Shown here in pieces: positions 45,035 to 54,311 of a DNA stretch of 64,000 nt. A model generated the notes under the pieces. It ran no database searches. It saw nothing but the letters and a program-made list of their open reading frames with translations, and was not told the DNA's origin. Origin of the DNA: Streptomyces coacervatus. GTDB lineage: Bacteria; Actinomycetota; Actinomycetes; Streptomycetales; Streptomycetaceae. How positions within the stretch are numbered: position 1 is the stretch's first letter; every line of letters starts with the position of its first letter. A program made the position numbers and the translations under genes. The DNA is taken from positions 62,001-126,000 of the forward strand of contig NZ_JARHTP010000012.1 of the NCBI RefSeq assembly GCF_029223485.1. The letters run 5' to 3'.

Positions 45035-45530
45035 ATGTCTCACCGTGCGACGGCGCACGGCGCTGCGTCGGCCCGCCGTCGGCGGGGGGGGTGGCGCCCT
45101 GGCTGGGCGCCGCGCGAAGACCGCCGGCGTCCTGGCGGCGTCGGTGCTCCTCGTCGCGTCCCTGCTGGCCGGCATGGCCTGATTCGCGCCGGGCGGCAGT
45201 GCCGCGAAGGCTCCGCACGCCAACCCGGCCGCCACGGCAAGTACAGTCGGCAGCCTCACAGCCACGTCCCCGCCTGACGCGGCCTCCTCGTCCGGCCCGA
45301 CCAGCACAACCCCGGCGGCGTCCGCGACCGCGGCAACCGCGAGCCCGCAAGAGAGCGCCCCCGCCCAGCAGCCGGTGAAGGACAGTGCGCGCCCCGCGAA
45401 AGGAGAAGCACGCCGGAAAACACTGACCCGGTACGACGTCTGCGAGCAAGGTCGCAGACGCAGTCCGGTGGGCGTCCGCGCCCCTTGCAGGGCGCTGCCG
45501 CGAGCAGCCGGTGTGGTCAGGCCGGCCGCG
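45035..45530 (+). pseudogene. Broken gene for a membrane-anchored Ser/Thr/Ala-rich protein
   Basis: An ATG at 45035 begins MSHRATAHGAASARR. After a run of G at 45086-45094 the protein-like frame changes and gives RRAKTAGVLAASVLLVASLL, a membrane segment that ends at a TGA (45180-45182). The same frame then continues with FAPGGSAAKAPHANP and a long Ser/Thr/Pro/Ala linker (SSSGPTSTTPAAS, QESAPAQQPVKD). A frameshift and a nonsense codon would both have to be undone to give one protein. The remnant runs into the 3' end of the convergent stress-protein gene. Confidence 0.4.
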
Positions 45531-46022
45531 CTACCGGTGGTGCGGGGGTGGCGGTGGGATGTTAGCCAGTCCCGGGGTGGGTTCGGGCCAGACCAGTAGG
45601 AGCGGGCAGGGTGCGTGGTCGACAACGAAGCGGCTGGCCGGGCCCAGGCTTTTCGGGCCCAGGCGGCTGCGGTCGCCGTCGCGGGCCACGATGAGCAGGT
45701 CCGCGTCCTGCGCGACGATGACGACCTCGCGTTCGATGCGGCCGGTGCGCTCCATGCGGGTGCAGGGGCGGCCGAGTCGGTCGGCCGCGTCCTGGAGGAG
45801 CTGCTGGGCGGAGGTGGCGGCGAGCTGATCGAGCCGGGTGCCGGGGTCGCGTTCGGGATGGCCGCGCCCGAGCAGCCCGGCGAACGCGCCGTGCGCGACG
45901 TCCGGGATCACCTGGCCGGTCACATGCAGCAGGACAACGTCCGTCTCCTCGGCGGCGTGCGTTCGGGCGGCATCCACGCAGGCGTGCCAGGTGCCTTCGA
46001 CTATCCAGACGATGACGGCCAT
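45531..46022 (-). CDS. Universal stress protein (UspA family)
   Basis: The 163-residue cytosolic protein has the single Usp fold: VIVWIVEGTWHACVDAARTH, EETDVVLLHV, and the C-terminal VAQDADLLIVARDGDRSRLG, ASRFVVDHAPCPLLLVW. The glycine-rich ATP loop is imperfect (GDRSRLGPKSLGPAS). It lies 27 nt downstream of the permease on the same strand and is probably co-transcribed with it. The C-terminus is Pro/His-rich. Confidence 0.8.
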   Translation of the reverse strand: MAVIVWIVEGTWHACVDAARTHAAEETDVVLLHVTGQVIPDVAHGAFAGLLGRGHPERDPGTRLDQLAATSAQQLLQDAADRLGRPCTRMERTGRIEREVVIVAQDADLLIVARDGDRSRLGPKSLGPASRFVVDHAPCPLLLVWPEPTPGLANIPPPPPHHR

Positions 46023-46049
46023 CCGCTCACCTTCCTGCTCCCCTGTGGG

Positions 46050-47258
<1,209 letters not shown>

Positions 47259-47777
47259 CAGGACGAGCAGGGCGGCGGACAGGACCTCCGCGAGCGAGGT
47301 GTTCAGGGCCAGGTCCTTCCGGACGGCGACAGGGCAGCCCTTTCATTGAACCCCGTCGTACCCCGTCGGTGAGAGGGATGCTGCAGCACGCCGGTCACGG
47401 ACGTACGCGGCGCCCGTCCCGGCACCTTCGAGCAGGGGTCTGACCCGACCGTCCCTGGCGTTGATGCGACGGGACTGGTGCCCTCGCTGGTGACCGCGGT
47501 GGCGGTGTGCGGTGTTTGTGACGATGCCAACGTTCGCTGCGCCGAGCACGCCGTGTTGACCTGTCGGCGTCACCTGCTGGCTGACGCACCTTCCTCCTGA
47601 ACAGCCTGTTCTGTCGGGGTGGGGGTGTGAGGGGCGCGCTCCGGCGTGGGCAGTGCCCTCGCACGCCATCCGCACCAATTACTCACCGTGACCGATTGCT
47701 GCTAGTTCTATGCACGGAGCGTGACGACCCGGACGGTCGACACGTCGATCGCTCGTGCGAGCAGGAAGAGGTGTGTG
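47259..47777. promoter_or_regulatory. Divergent promoter region of the 2-methylisoborneol operon
   Basis: A 520-nt non-coding region between the permease (minus) and the encapsulin gene (plus). Bases 47670-47720 are AT-richer. I cannot assign a -35/-10 pair with confidence. Confidence 0.45.
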
Positions 47778-49208
47778 ATGTCGGTCGAGACCCGTACAGC
47801 CCCGGCTGGAGGAGCCGAGGCGGCCCAGCAGCAGGAGCAGCAGAGCCTGAGCACCGCGGCAGCGCGCAATCTGGCCACGACGACCAAGTCCGAACCGCAG
47901 ATGCAGGGGATCAGCTCACGTTGGCTGACCCGGATGCTGCCCTGGGTGAACGTGCCGGGCGCGACCTACCGGGTCAACCGCCGGCTGTCGTACACCCTGG
48001 GTGACGGACGGGTGTCGTTCGTGAAGACCGGCGAGAAGGTCCAGGTTGTTCCGGCCGAGCTCGGTGAACTGCCGTCGCTGCGCGGCTTCACGGATGACGA
48101 CGCGCTGGGCGCGCTGGCGGAGAAGTTCGTGCAGAAGGAGTACGAGCCGGGCCAGGTCATCGTGCAGGCCGGCCGCAAGGCCGACCACGTGTACCTGGTC
48201 GCGCACGGCAAGGTGGAGAAGATCATCGAAGGTCCCTACGGCGACGAAGCGGTCGTCGGACTGCTGGCCGACGGGGACGCCTTCGGCGGGCAGCTGCTGG
48301 CCGAGCCGGGCAAGAAGTGGGAGTTCACGGCGCGCACGGTGACCGCCACGACGATCCTTGCGCTGCCGCTGACGGCGTACAAGACGATCGCCGAGCGGCA
48401 CGACGGACTGCGCGCGCATGTGCACATGATCAGCTCCAACGGCCACCAGAAGATGAACCGGTCCGGTGAGGCAGAGATCGCGCTGAGCTCGGGCCACGTC
48501 GGCGAGGCCACCCTGTCGCAGACCTTCGCCGACTACGAACTCGCCCCGCGCGAATACGAGTTGAGCGTGGCCCAGACGGTGCTGCGGGTGCACAGCCGGG
48601 TCGCCGACCTCTACAACGAGCCGATGAACCAGACGCAGCAGCAGCTGCGGCTGACCATCGAGGCTTTGCGGGAGCGGCAGGAGTACGAGCTGGTCAACAA
48701 CAAGGACTTCGGCATGCTCAACAACGCCGACTTCGACCAGCGCATCTCCACCGTCTCGGGCCCGCCCTCCCCGGACGACCTGGACGAACTGCTGTCCATG
48801 CGGCGCAAGACCCGCTGCTTCCTCGCCCACCCCAAGGCGATCGCCGCGTTCGGCCGCGAGTGCAACAAGCGGGGCATCTACTTCGGCGGCGTGGAACTGC
48901 ACGGAAACAACCTGCCCGCCTGGCGCGGGGTGCCGCTGCTGCCGTGCGGCAAGATCCCGATCAGCGAGCAGGGCACGTCGTCGATCATCGCGATGCGCAC
49001 CGGCGAGGACGACCAGGGCGTGATCGGCCTGTACCAGACGGGCATCCCGGACGAGGTCGAGCCGGGGCTGAACGTGCGTTTCATGGGCATCGACGAGAAG
49101 GCGATCATCTCGTACCTGGTCAGCAACTACTACTCGGCGGCCGTGCTGGTGCCGGACGCGCTCGGCGTCCTGGAGAACGTCCAGGTGACCCGTACGAACG
49201 GGAACTGA
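47778..49208 (+). CDS. Family 2B encapsulin shell protein with cyclic-nucleotide-binding domain (EshA-like)
   Basis: The 476-residue product has the family 2 encapsulin HK97-like shell regions (residues 60-110 and about 235-476; FADYELAPREYELSVAQTVL, NQTQQQLRLTIEALRERQEY). A cyclic-nucleotide-binding (CAP_ED) domain is inserted at about 120-215 (EPGQVIVQAGRKADHVYLVA, GDAFGGQLLAE). It was historically annotated as a Crp-like regulator or EshA; the structural reading is a nanocompartment shell whose cargo is a terpene cyclase. The ATG at 47778 follows GGAAGAGG. It leads the odorant operon and is 5 nt from the synthase gene. Confidence 0.85.
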   Translation: MSVETRTAPAGGAEAAQQQEQQSLSTAAARNLATTTKSEPQMQGISSRWLTRMLPWVNVPGATYRVNRRLSYTLGDGRVSFVKTGEKVQVVPAELGELPSLRGFTDDDALGALAEKFVQKEYEPGQVIVQAGRKADHVYLVAHGKVEKIIEGPYGDEAVVGLLADGDAFGGQLLAEPGKKWEFTARTVTATTILALPLTAYKTIAERHDGLRAHVHMISSNGHQKMNRSGEAEIALSSGHVGEATLSQTFADYELAPREYELSVAQTVLRVHSRVADLYNEPMNQTQQQLRLTIEALRERQEYELVNNKDFGMLNNADFDQRISTVSGPPSPDDLDELLSMRRKTRCFLAHPKAIAAFGRECNKRGIYFGGVELHGNNLPAWRGVPLLPCGKIPISEQGTSSIIAMRTGEDDQGVIGLYQTGIPDEVEPGLNVRFMGIDEKAIISYLVSNYYSAAVLVPDALGVLENVQVTRTNGN

Positions 49209-49213
49209 CAGCC

Positions 49214-50497
49214 GTGTCCTTGATCTCCCGGGCCCTCGCGCCCGCGGCGGACCACGACGTGGCAGGGCTGGTACGGGCTCTCCTCTCGGCGCAGGCATCG
49301 GCACCGCCGCGGCTGCCGGCCGCACCGGTGGCAGCGCGCGGCCCCCGGCTGCCGTCCGCGCCCACGGGGTTGGGCACATCGGCGGCCAGAATTCCCTGGC
49401 GCTCGCTCCCATTCGCCGTGCCCGACGTCGTACGGCCACCTGCCCCCGTACTGCCCACCGGCCCGACCGGCCTCGGCACGACGGCCGCCCGGCCACAGCC
49501 TCCCGCTCCCCGGCAGGCACCGGCACCGTCCGACCCGGTCGGCAGACTGCACTGTCCGCCCGCCGTACGGGACGACCCCGCACTCGGCGAGACCGTCAAC
49601 GAGCGGCTGGTCGAGTGGGCCGAGGAGGTCGGGATCTATCCCGGCAAGCTCGACATGGTCCGCAAGGCCGGCTTCGGACGCCTCATGATGCTCGCCCACC
49701 CCGAGACGGACGACCCCGACCGGCTGCTGGCGGCGGCGAAGTGCGGGCTGTCCGAGTGGTCCGTCGACGACCACTACATGGACGGCGAGGTGGAGGAGGC
49801 CCGCCCCGAACTGCTCGGGCAGCGTCTCGCGATCGCCCACTCGGTGATCGACCAGGCTCACCTCCCGCGGGCGTACGCGCCACAGCTGGAGGCCGTCGTA
49901 CGGGCCGACCCCGTCATGCGGGCCCTGCGCTCCGGCCTGGACAACCTCGCCCGGTTCGCCACCACCACACAGGTGCGCCGGCTCCGCCACGAGCTGGGCA
50001 TCATGTTCGTCGCCTACAACCAGGAAGGCGTCTGGCAGAACACCGGACAGACACCGCCCGTCTGGGAGTTCCTGATGCACCGGCACGAGAACAGCTTCAT
50101 CCCGTGCATGGTGCTCGTCGACGCGATCGCCGGATACGAGCTGCCGCAGGGCGAGTTCGCCGACCCCCGGGTGCGCCGCGCGTTCACCATCGCGGGCTCC
50201 GCGAGCGTCATCGTCAACGACCTGTACTCCATGGGCAAGGAGAACCCGACGGACTTCAGCCTGCCCCGGCTGATCGCCGCCGAGGACGACTGCTCCCTGG
50301 AGGAGGCCGTCGACCGCACCGTCAACATCCACAACGAGCTCATGCACACCTTCGAGGCCGAGGCCGCCGCCCTCGCCATGGCCGGCTCCCCCGAGCTGCG
50401 CCGGTTCCTGGCAGGCACCTGGGCCTGGCTCGGCGGCAGCCGCGAATGGCACGCGACCAGCGCCCGCTACCACGGCGACGACGCGAACGCCGCCTGA
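49214..50497 (+). CDS. 2-methylisoborneol synthase
   Basis: The 427-residue class I terpene cyclase turns 2-methyl-GPP into 2-methylisoborneol. The metal-binding motifs are DDHYMDGE (about 186-193; the usual Cys before the last Asp is Met here) and the NSE/DTE motif NDLYSMGKE (335-343). The first 110 residues are disordered, Pro/Ala-rich, and contain two copies of PTGLGT[ST]AAR (about 50-59 and 84-93). In 2B encapsulin systems this N-terminal extension is the likely cargo-loading region. The GTG at 49214 is 5 nt after the shell gene. Confidence 0.92.
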   Translation: MSLISRALAPAADHDVAGLVRALLSAQASAPPRLPAAPVAARGPRLPSAPTGLGTSAARIPWRSLPFAVPDVVRPPAPVLPTGPTGLGTTAARPQPPAPRQAPAPSDPVGRLHCPPAVRDDPALGETVNERLVEWAEEVGIYPGKLDMVRKAGFGRLMMLAHPETDDPDRLLAAAKCGLSEWSVDDHYMDGEVEEARPELLGQRLAIAHSVIDQAHLPRAYAPQLEAVVRADPVMRALRSGLDNLARFATTTQVRRLRHELGIMFVAYNQEGVWQNTGQTPPVWEFLMHRHENSFIPCMVLVDAIAGYELPQGEFADPRVRRAFTIAGSASVIVNDLYSMGKENPTDFSLPRLIAAEDDCSLEEAVDRTVNIHNELMHTFEAEAAALAMAGSPELRRFLAGTWAWLGGSREWHATSARYHGDDANAA

Positions 50498-50564
50498 CCA
50501 CAGGCCCGTTCACGCTCCGCCCCCACCCCATCCCCCCCCACACGAGTAAGGACCCGCACGACTC

Positions 50565-51440
50565 ATGTCCCGCATTTCGACGCAGATGGAGGACTTCGCC
50601 ATGGGCGACGTCCTGCGCACCGACTACCAGAAGTCCGTGGCCGCGTACTGGAACGCCGAGAAGGACCCGGTCAACATCCGCCTCGGCGAGGTCGACGGCC
50701 TCTACCACCACCACTACGGTCTCGGCGAGTACGACCCCTCCGTCCTGGCCGGTCCGGCCGGGACCCGCGAGCAGCGCATCATCGAGGAGATGCACCGCCT
50801 GGAGACCGCCCAGGCCGAGGTTCTCCTCGACCACCTCGGCGACATCAAGCCCGGCGACCGCCTCCTAGACGCCGGCTCCGGCCGCGGCGGCACCAGCTTC
50901 ATGGCCAACGCCCGCTACGGCTGCCACGTCGACGGCGTGAGCATCTCCGAGCAGCAGGTCGCCTTCGCGGGCGACCAGGCCGGCAAGCGCGGCGTGGCCG
51001 ACAAGGTCCGCTTCCACTTCCGCAACATGCTCGACACCCGCCTGGACACCGGCTCGCGGCGCGCGATCTGGGCCAACGAGACCACCATGTACGTGGATCT
51101 CTTCGAGCTGTTCGCCGAGTTCTCCCGGCTGCTGGAGTACGGCGGCCGGTACGTGTGCATCACCGGCTGCTCCAACGACGTCACCGGCATGCGCTCCAAG
51201 GCCGTCAGCAGGATCGACGAGCACTACACCTGCAACATCCACCCCCGCAGCGAGTACTTCAAGGCCCTCGCGGCCAACAACCTCGTCCCCATCCAGGTCA
51301 TCGACCTGACCCCGGACACCATCCCGTACTGGGAGCTGCGCGCGAAGTCCTCGGTGGCCACCGGCGTCGAGGACCCCTTCCTCACCGCCTACAAGGAGGG
51401 CAGCTTCCACTACCTCCTGATCGTCGCCGACCGCATCTGA
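50565..51440 (+). CDS. Geranyl diphosphate 2-C-methyltransferase
   Basis: The 291-residue SAM-dependent enzyme methylates C2 of GPP to give 2-methyl-GPP, the substrate of the upstream synthase. It has the SAM motif LLDAGSGRGGTSFM at about 99, the N-terminal YWNAEKDPVNIRLGEVDGLY segment and GLYHHHYG characteristic of the family, and WANETTMYVDLFELFAEFSR. It follows the synthase by 67 nt. It corresponds to the third gene of the conserved Streptomyces odorant operon. Confidence 0.93.
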   Translation: MSRISTQMEDFAMGDVLRTDYQKSVAAYWNAEKDPVNIRLGEVDGLYHHHYGLGEYDPSVLAGPAGTREQRIIEEMHRLETAQAEVLLDHLGDIKPGDRLLDAGSGRGGTSFMANARYGCHVDGVSISEQQVAFAGDQAGKRGVADKVRFHFRNMLDTRLDTGSRRAIWANETTMYVDLFELFAEFSRLLEYGGRYVCITGCSNDVTGMRSKAVSRIDEHYTCNIHPRSEYFKALAANNLVPIQVIDLTPDTIPYWELRAKSSVATGVEDPFLTAYKEGSFHYLLIVADRI

Positions 51441-51451
51441 CCCATCGCGTT

Positions 51452-51485
51452 GCGGCCCGGGCATCGCCGATGGGGCCCGGGCCGC
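51452..51485 (+). terminator. Terminator of the 2-methylisoborneol operon
   Basis: A perfect 11-bp inverted repeat (GCGGCCCGGGC at 51452-51462 and its complement at 51475-51485) starts 11 nt after the methyltransferase stop. Confidence 0.8.
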
Positions 51486-51876
51486 ACCGCCGTTCAGTGC
51501 AGGAACTTCACCTGGGGAAAGCGTGTGGACGTCCCAGACCCGAGCTGTTCGGAGGGCATCAGCATCACCGGCCGCTCCAGGACCGCGTTCCCGCACCGGC
51601 CGCGGCACGGGGACGTCGGGGGCACATCCGGCCCGGACAACATCCGATACCCCGGCCAGACCGGCGGGCGGCGAGGGGCGCCCGGCATCCGGGTGCCAGA
51701 GCACAGGGGGTCGCCAGTCCGCGTGGAGATCGGACGCGCCTGCGCGTGGGCCGGGCTGCCGCGGCGTTGAGGCCCGGTGATCCCGCCGGTGACGGGTTGA
51801 CCGGCCGTTTCGCAATGATCGGGGCAGGCGTTGATCCGCGTGATCCGCTCTGCCCCCGGCAAGCATGGGAGACGAC
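51486..51876. other. Gap between the odorant operon and the FAD enzyme
   Basis: 390 nt without a supportable gene. Overlapping open frames on both strands have no ribosome binding site or recognisable content. The promoter of the FAD enzyme should be near 51780-51860. Confidence 0.4.
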
Positions 51877-53229
51877 ATGAAGACGAACCGCCCTTGGGGC
51901 AAGGCCGTTGTCATCGGCGGGAGTTACGCGGGGCTGGTGACCGCACGGGTGCTGGCCGACTTCTTCGCTGAAGTCGTCCTCGTGGAGCGGGATGCCATGG
52001 ACGAGGACACCGGTGCTCATCCGGGTGCGCCGCAGGGCTATCACGCGCACGCGATGCTGGCCAAGGGCGGCGAGATCCTGCAGCGGCTGTTTCCGGGGCT
52101 GCGGGAGGAGCTGCGGGAAGCCGGTGCGCCGGTGTTCGACTACGGGCAGGGGATCGACTTCCTGCTGCCGACCGGCCTGGCACCCCGGGGACGGACGGGG
52201 GTGCAGATCCAGTCGTTCACCCGTGACGAGCTGGAGCGCCGGCTGCGGCGCAAGGTGCTCGCGCTGGCCGGGGTCACGCTGATGGACGCCACGCAAGTCT
52301 CGGGCCTGACCTGGGACACCTCGGGGCGGGTGACCGTTGTGATGTGCCGGCAGCAGGGCGCGGAAGCGGTCGACCTGGCCGCCGATCTGGTCGTCGACGC
52401 CTCCGGGCGGTCCAGCTCGCTGGAGGACTGGCTGGGCGCGGCTGGCGTCACGGTCCCGGCGAAGCGGACGGTGAAGGCGAAGGTCACCTACACGTCGATG
52501 AACTTCGACCGGCCCGAGGAGGGCCACCCGAGCCACCCGGACTTCTACATCGCGTACCAGATGCTGTTCGCTCCCCGCGTGCCCCGGGCCGGGGTCCTGC
52601 TGGCCGTGGAGCGCAACCGGTGGACGTGCTCACTGTTCGGTTTCCAGGACCAGCCGCCGACCGACGACACGGGCTATCTGCGGTTCGCCGAGAGCCTGGA
52701 CAACCCGCGCCTGGCCCAGCAGATCGGACGCCGCACGGTCCAGGAGCCCACCCATCGCTACACCAACGTCGACAACCAGTGGCGTCCCTATCACACCGTC
52801 AAGAACTGGCCGGACCGACTGATCGCTATTGGGGACGCGGTCTGCGTCTTCAACCCGGTCTACGGCCAGGGGCTGACGGTGGCCGCGATGGAGGCGGAGC
52901 TGCTGCACCGGATGCTGGCCCGCCGCAGCGCGTCCGGGAAGCAGCTGGACGGGCTGGCCAGCGGATACCGGAAGCGGGTGGGTCAGTTGCTGCTCGGCCC
53001 GTGGACGCTCTCCACCAATTCGGACCTGATGTGGAATCCGGACCGACAGCCCCTCGACGCGAGGTTCGCGCACTGGTACAACACCAGGCTCTTCCGTGTC
53101 GCGGTGAAGGACGCGGCCGTCTGGTCGAGGTTCGTGCGGGTGGTGAACATGGTGGCGTCCCCCGCCGTGCTGTTCCATCCCACCGTGGCCCTGAAGGTCC
53201 TGTCCACCGCGTTCACCCTGCGGGACTGA
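51877..53229 (+). CDS. FAD-dependent monooxygenase/epoxidase-like protein
   Basis: The 450-residue protein has an N-terminal Rossmann FAD motif (AVVIGGSYAGLVTARVLADF), the DG-type motif DLVVDASGRSSSLEDWL at about 175, and the second FAD motif LIAIGDAVCVFNPVYGQGLT at about 315. The fold is that of p-hydroxybenzoate hydroxylase/squalene-epoxidase-like enzymes. ATG 51877 is preferred to ATG 51865 because GGGAGA lies just upstream. It follows the odorant operon but is separated from it by a terminator, so a role in terpenoid oxidation is possible but unproven. Confidence 0.8.
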   Translation: MKTNRPWGKAVVIGGSYAGLVTARVLADFFAEVVLVERDAMDEDTGAHPGAPQGYHAHAMLAKGGEILQRLFPGLREELREAGAPVFDYGQGIDFLLPTGLAPRGRTGVQIQSFTRDELERRLRRKVLALAGVTLMDATQVSGLTWDTSGRVTVVMCRQQGAEAVDLAADLVVDASGRSSSLEDWLGAAGVTVPAKRTVKAKVTYTSMNFDRPEEGHPSHPDFYIAYQMLFAPRVPRAGVLLAVERNRWTCSLFGFQDQPPTDDTGYLRFAESLDNPRLAQQIGRRTVQEPTHRYTNVDNQWRPYHTVKNWPDRLIAIGDAVCVFNPVYGQGLTVAAMEAELLHRMLARRSASGKQLDGLASGYRKRVGQLLLGPWTLSTNSDLMWNPDRQPLDARFAHWYNTRLFRVAVKDAAVWSRFVRVVNMVASPAVLFHPTVALKVLSTAFTLRD

Positions 53230-53233
53230 CCTC

Positions 53234-53658
53234 TCAGAAACGCGACTCGGCGAGCAGGTCGCGAACGCGGCCGCGACGGTCATGCCGTGGCGGAGGCCCT
53301 TGGAGATGGTGAACTTCTCGCTCCAGTTCGCGGTGTTGGCCTTCAGCGTCATCTGGTGCTTGACGCTGAAGTCGGCCGTGCCCTCGACGACCGGGTCCCC
53401 GTCGACGATCTTGATCACGTCGACATGGACGGCCTCCCACTCGCACTCGCTGTACCGGTTGATCGTGATCTTGTTGATGGTGCAGGTCGCCGCGGCGGCC
53501 ACACCGGCCGTTGCCGCACTGGCGTGGGCCTGCGGCGAGCCGACCGTGACCCGCAACTGCGCGCTGCCGGTCTGCTCCGCCACCGCCGACGGAGTGCCGG
53601 CCGTAGCCAGCACGCCTACCGCCACGGCCCCCGTAGTGAACAGCGTCCTCAACTTCAA
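53234..53658 (-). CDS. Secreted hypothetical protein, probable C-terminal frameshift
   Basis: An ATG at 53658 starts a clear signal peptide (RTLFTTGAVAVGVLATAGTP) and a mature domain with two Cys (ATCTINKITINRYSECEWEA, VEGTADFSVKHQMTLKAN). After MTVAAAF the frame runs on 600 nt antisense through the FAD gene, which is implausible. The neighbouring frame gives LLAESRF and a stop at 53234, so a single frameshift near 53260 is likely. The family is not recognised; it may be a small beta-rich secreted protein. Confidence 0.6.
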
Positions 53659-54311
53659 GTGGTACCGCCGGTGTTGGTCGAAACGGCGAGGGCACAGGCG
53701 TCAACTCAGGCGTTCCCCCGCCGCGTTGACCTCATCCAAGCACTCCCCGCACACGGGCCGCACACCATTTTGATCACCCTTGGCCAGGAGCGAACGGAGT
53801 CGTACCGTCCTGGGAATATCCGGTGCTCAAGCAGAGAAGACACGACCGGTTCCGCTACGGCGAACGCCATCTCTGCACACCACCGCCGTCCTGGTCCCGC
53901 TCACCACAGGGCTGAAGCTCGGCAGTCCTGGCCCTCTTCGAGCAGAGCGGGGACGGACTGCGCGCCAAGCTGAAACGCCTGGTCAATCGCGGCATCCTCA
54001 CCGAACCCGAACTCGGCCCGTTCGCCCCCACCAAGCCGACACGGGCTACCCCAGAGACCAACTCAAGCCGAAATCGGACGAAGCGTCACGGAATGCCCAC
54101 TGGCAGGCGCATCTCTACGCAGTCTTGGCCTCGGTGACGGTCAGGGCGGGGTCGACGGAGGTCTCGGTCGAGGTGCAGCAGGCGTTGACGCCGCGGCAGG
54201 CATCGGCAGACTCCGCCCCCTCTGGAGAGGCGCTGGTGGCCGGCGGCCCTGAATCCGTCCTCACCGGACACGCGGGTTGCTTCCGTGGCAGTGGGCGGTT
54301 GTCGCGTGTAC
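53659..54311. other. Gap with a short transposon-associated remnant
   Basis: About 650 nt without an intact gene. Bases 53922-54053 encode a fragment related to the degraded gene at 2096-2442. The rest has no coding character. Confidence 0.4.
53922..54053 (+). pseudogene. Remnant of the HTH-like family seen at 2096-2442
   Basis: The frame reads AVLALFEQSGDGLRAKLKRL, then VNRGILTEPELGPFAP, matching the winged C-terminal part of the 2096-2442 family (there AKLEPLRGKLVRLADCG followed by PDGRFTT). No N-terminal part remains. Confidence 0.35.

Noticed and set aside
47778..49208. Reading the first odorant-operon gene as a Crp-type transcription factor
   Set aside because: It has a cNMP domain but no helix-turn-helix. 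The flanking residues match family 2 encapsulin shell segments.
52630..53233. Extension of the secreted protein through the FAD gene antisense (342-residue frame)
   Set aside because: The extra 200 residues have no protein character and overlap a well-supported gene. A frameshift near 53260 explains it better.
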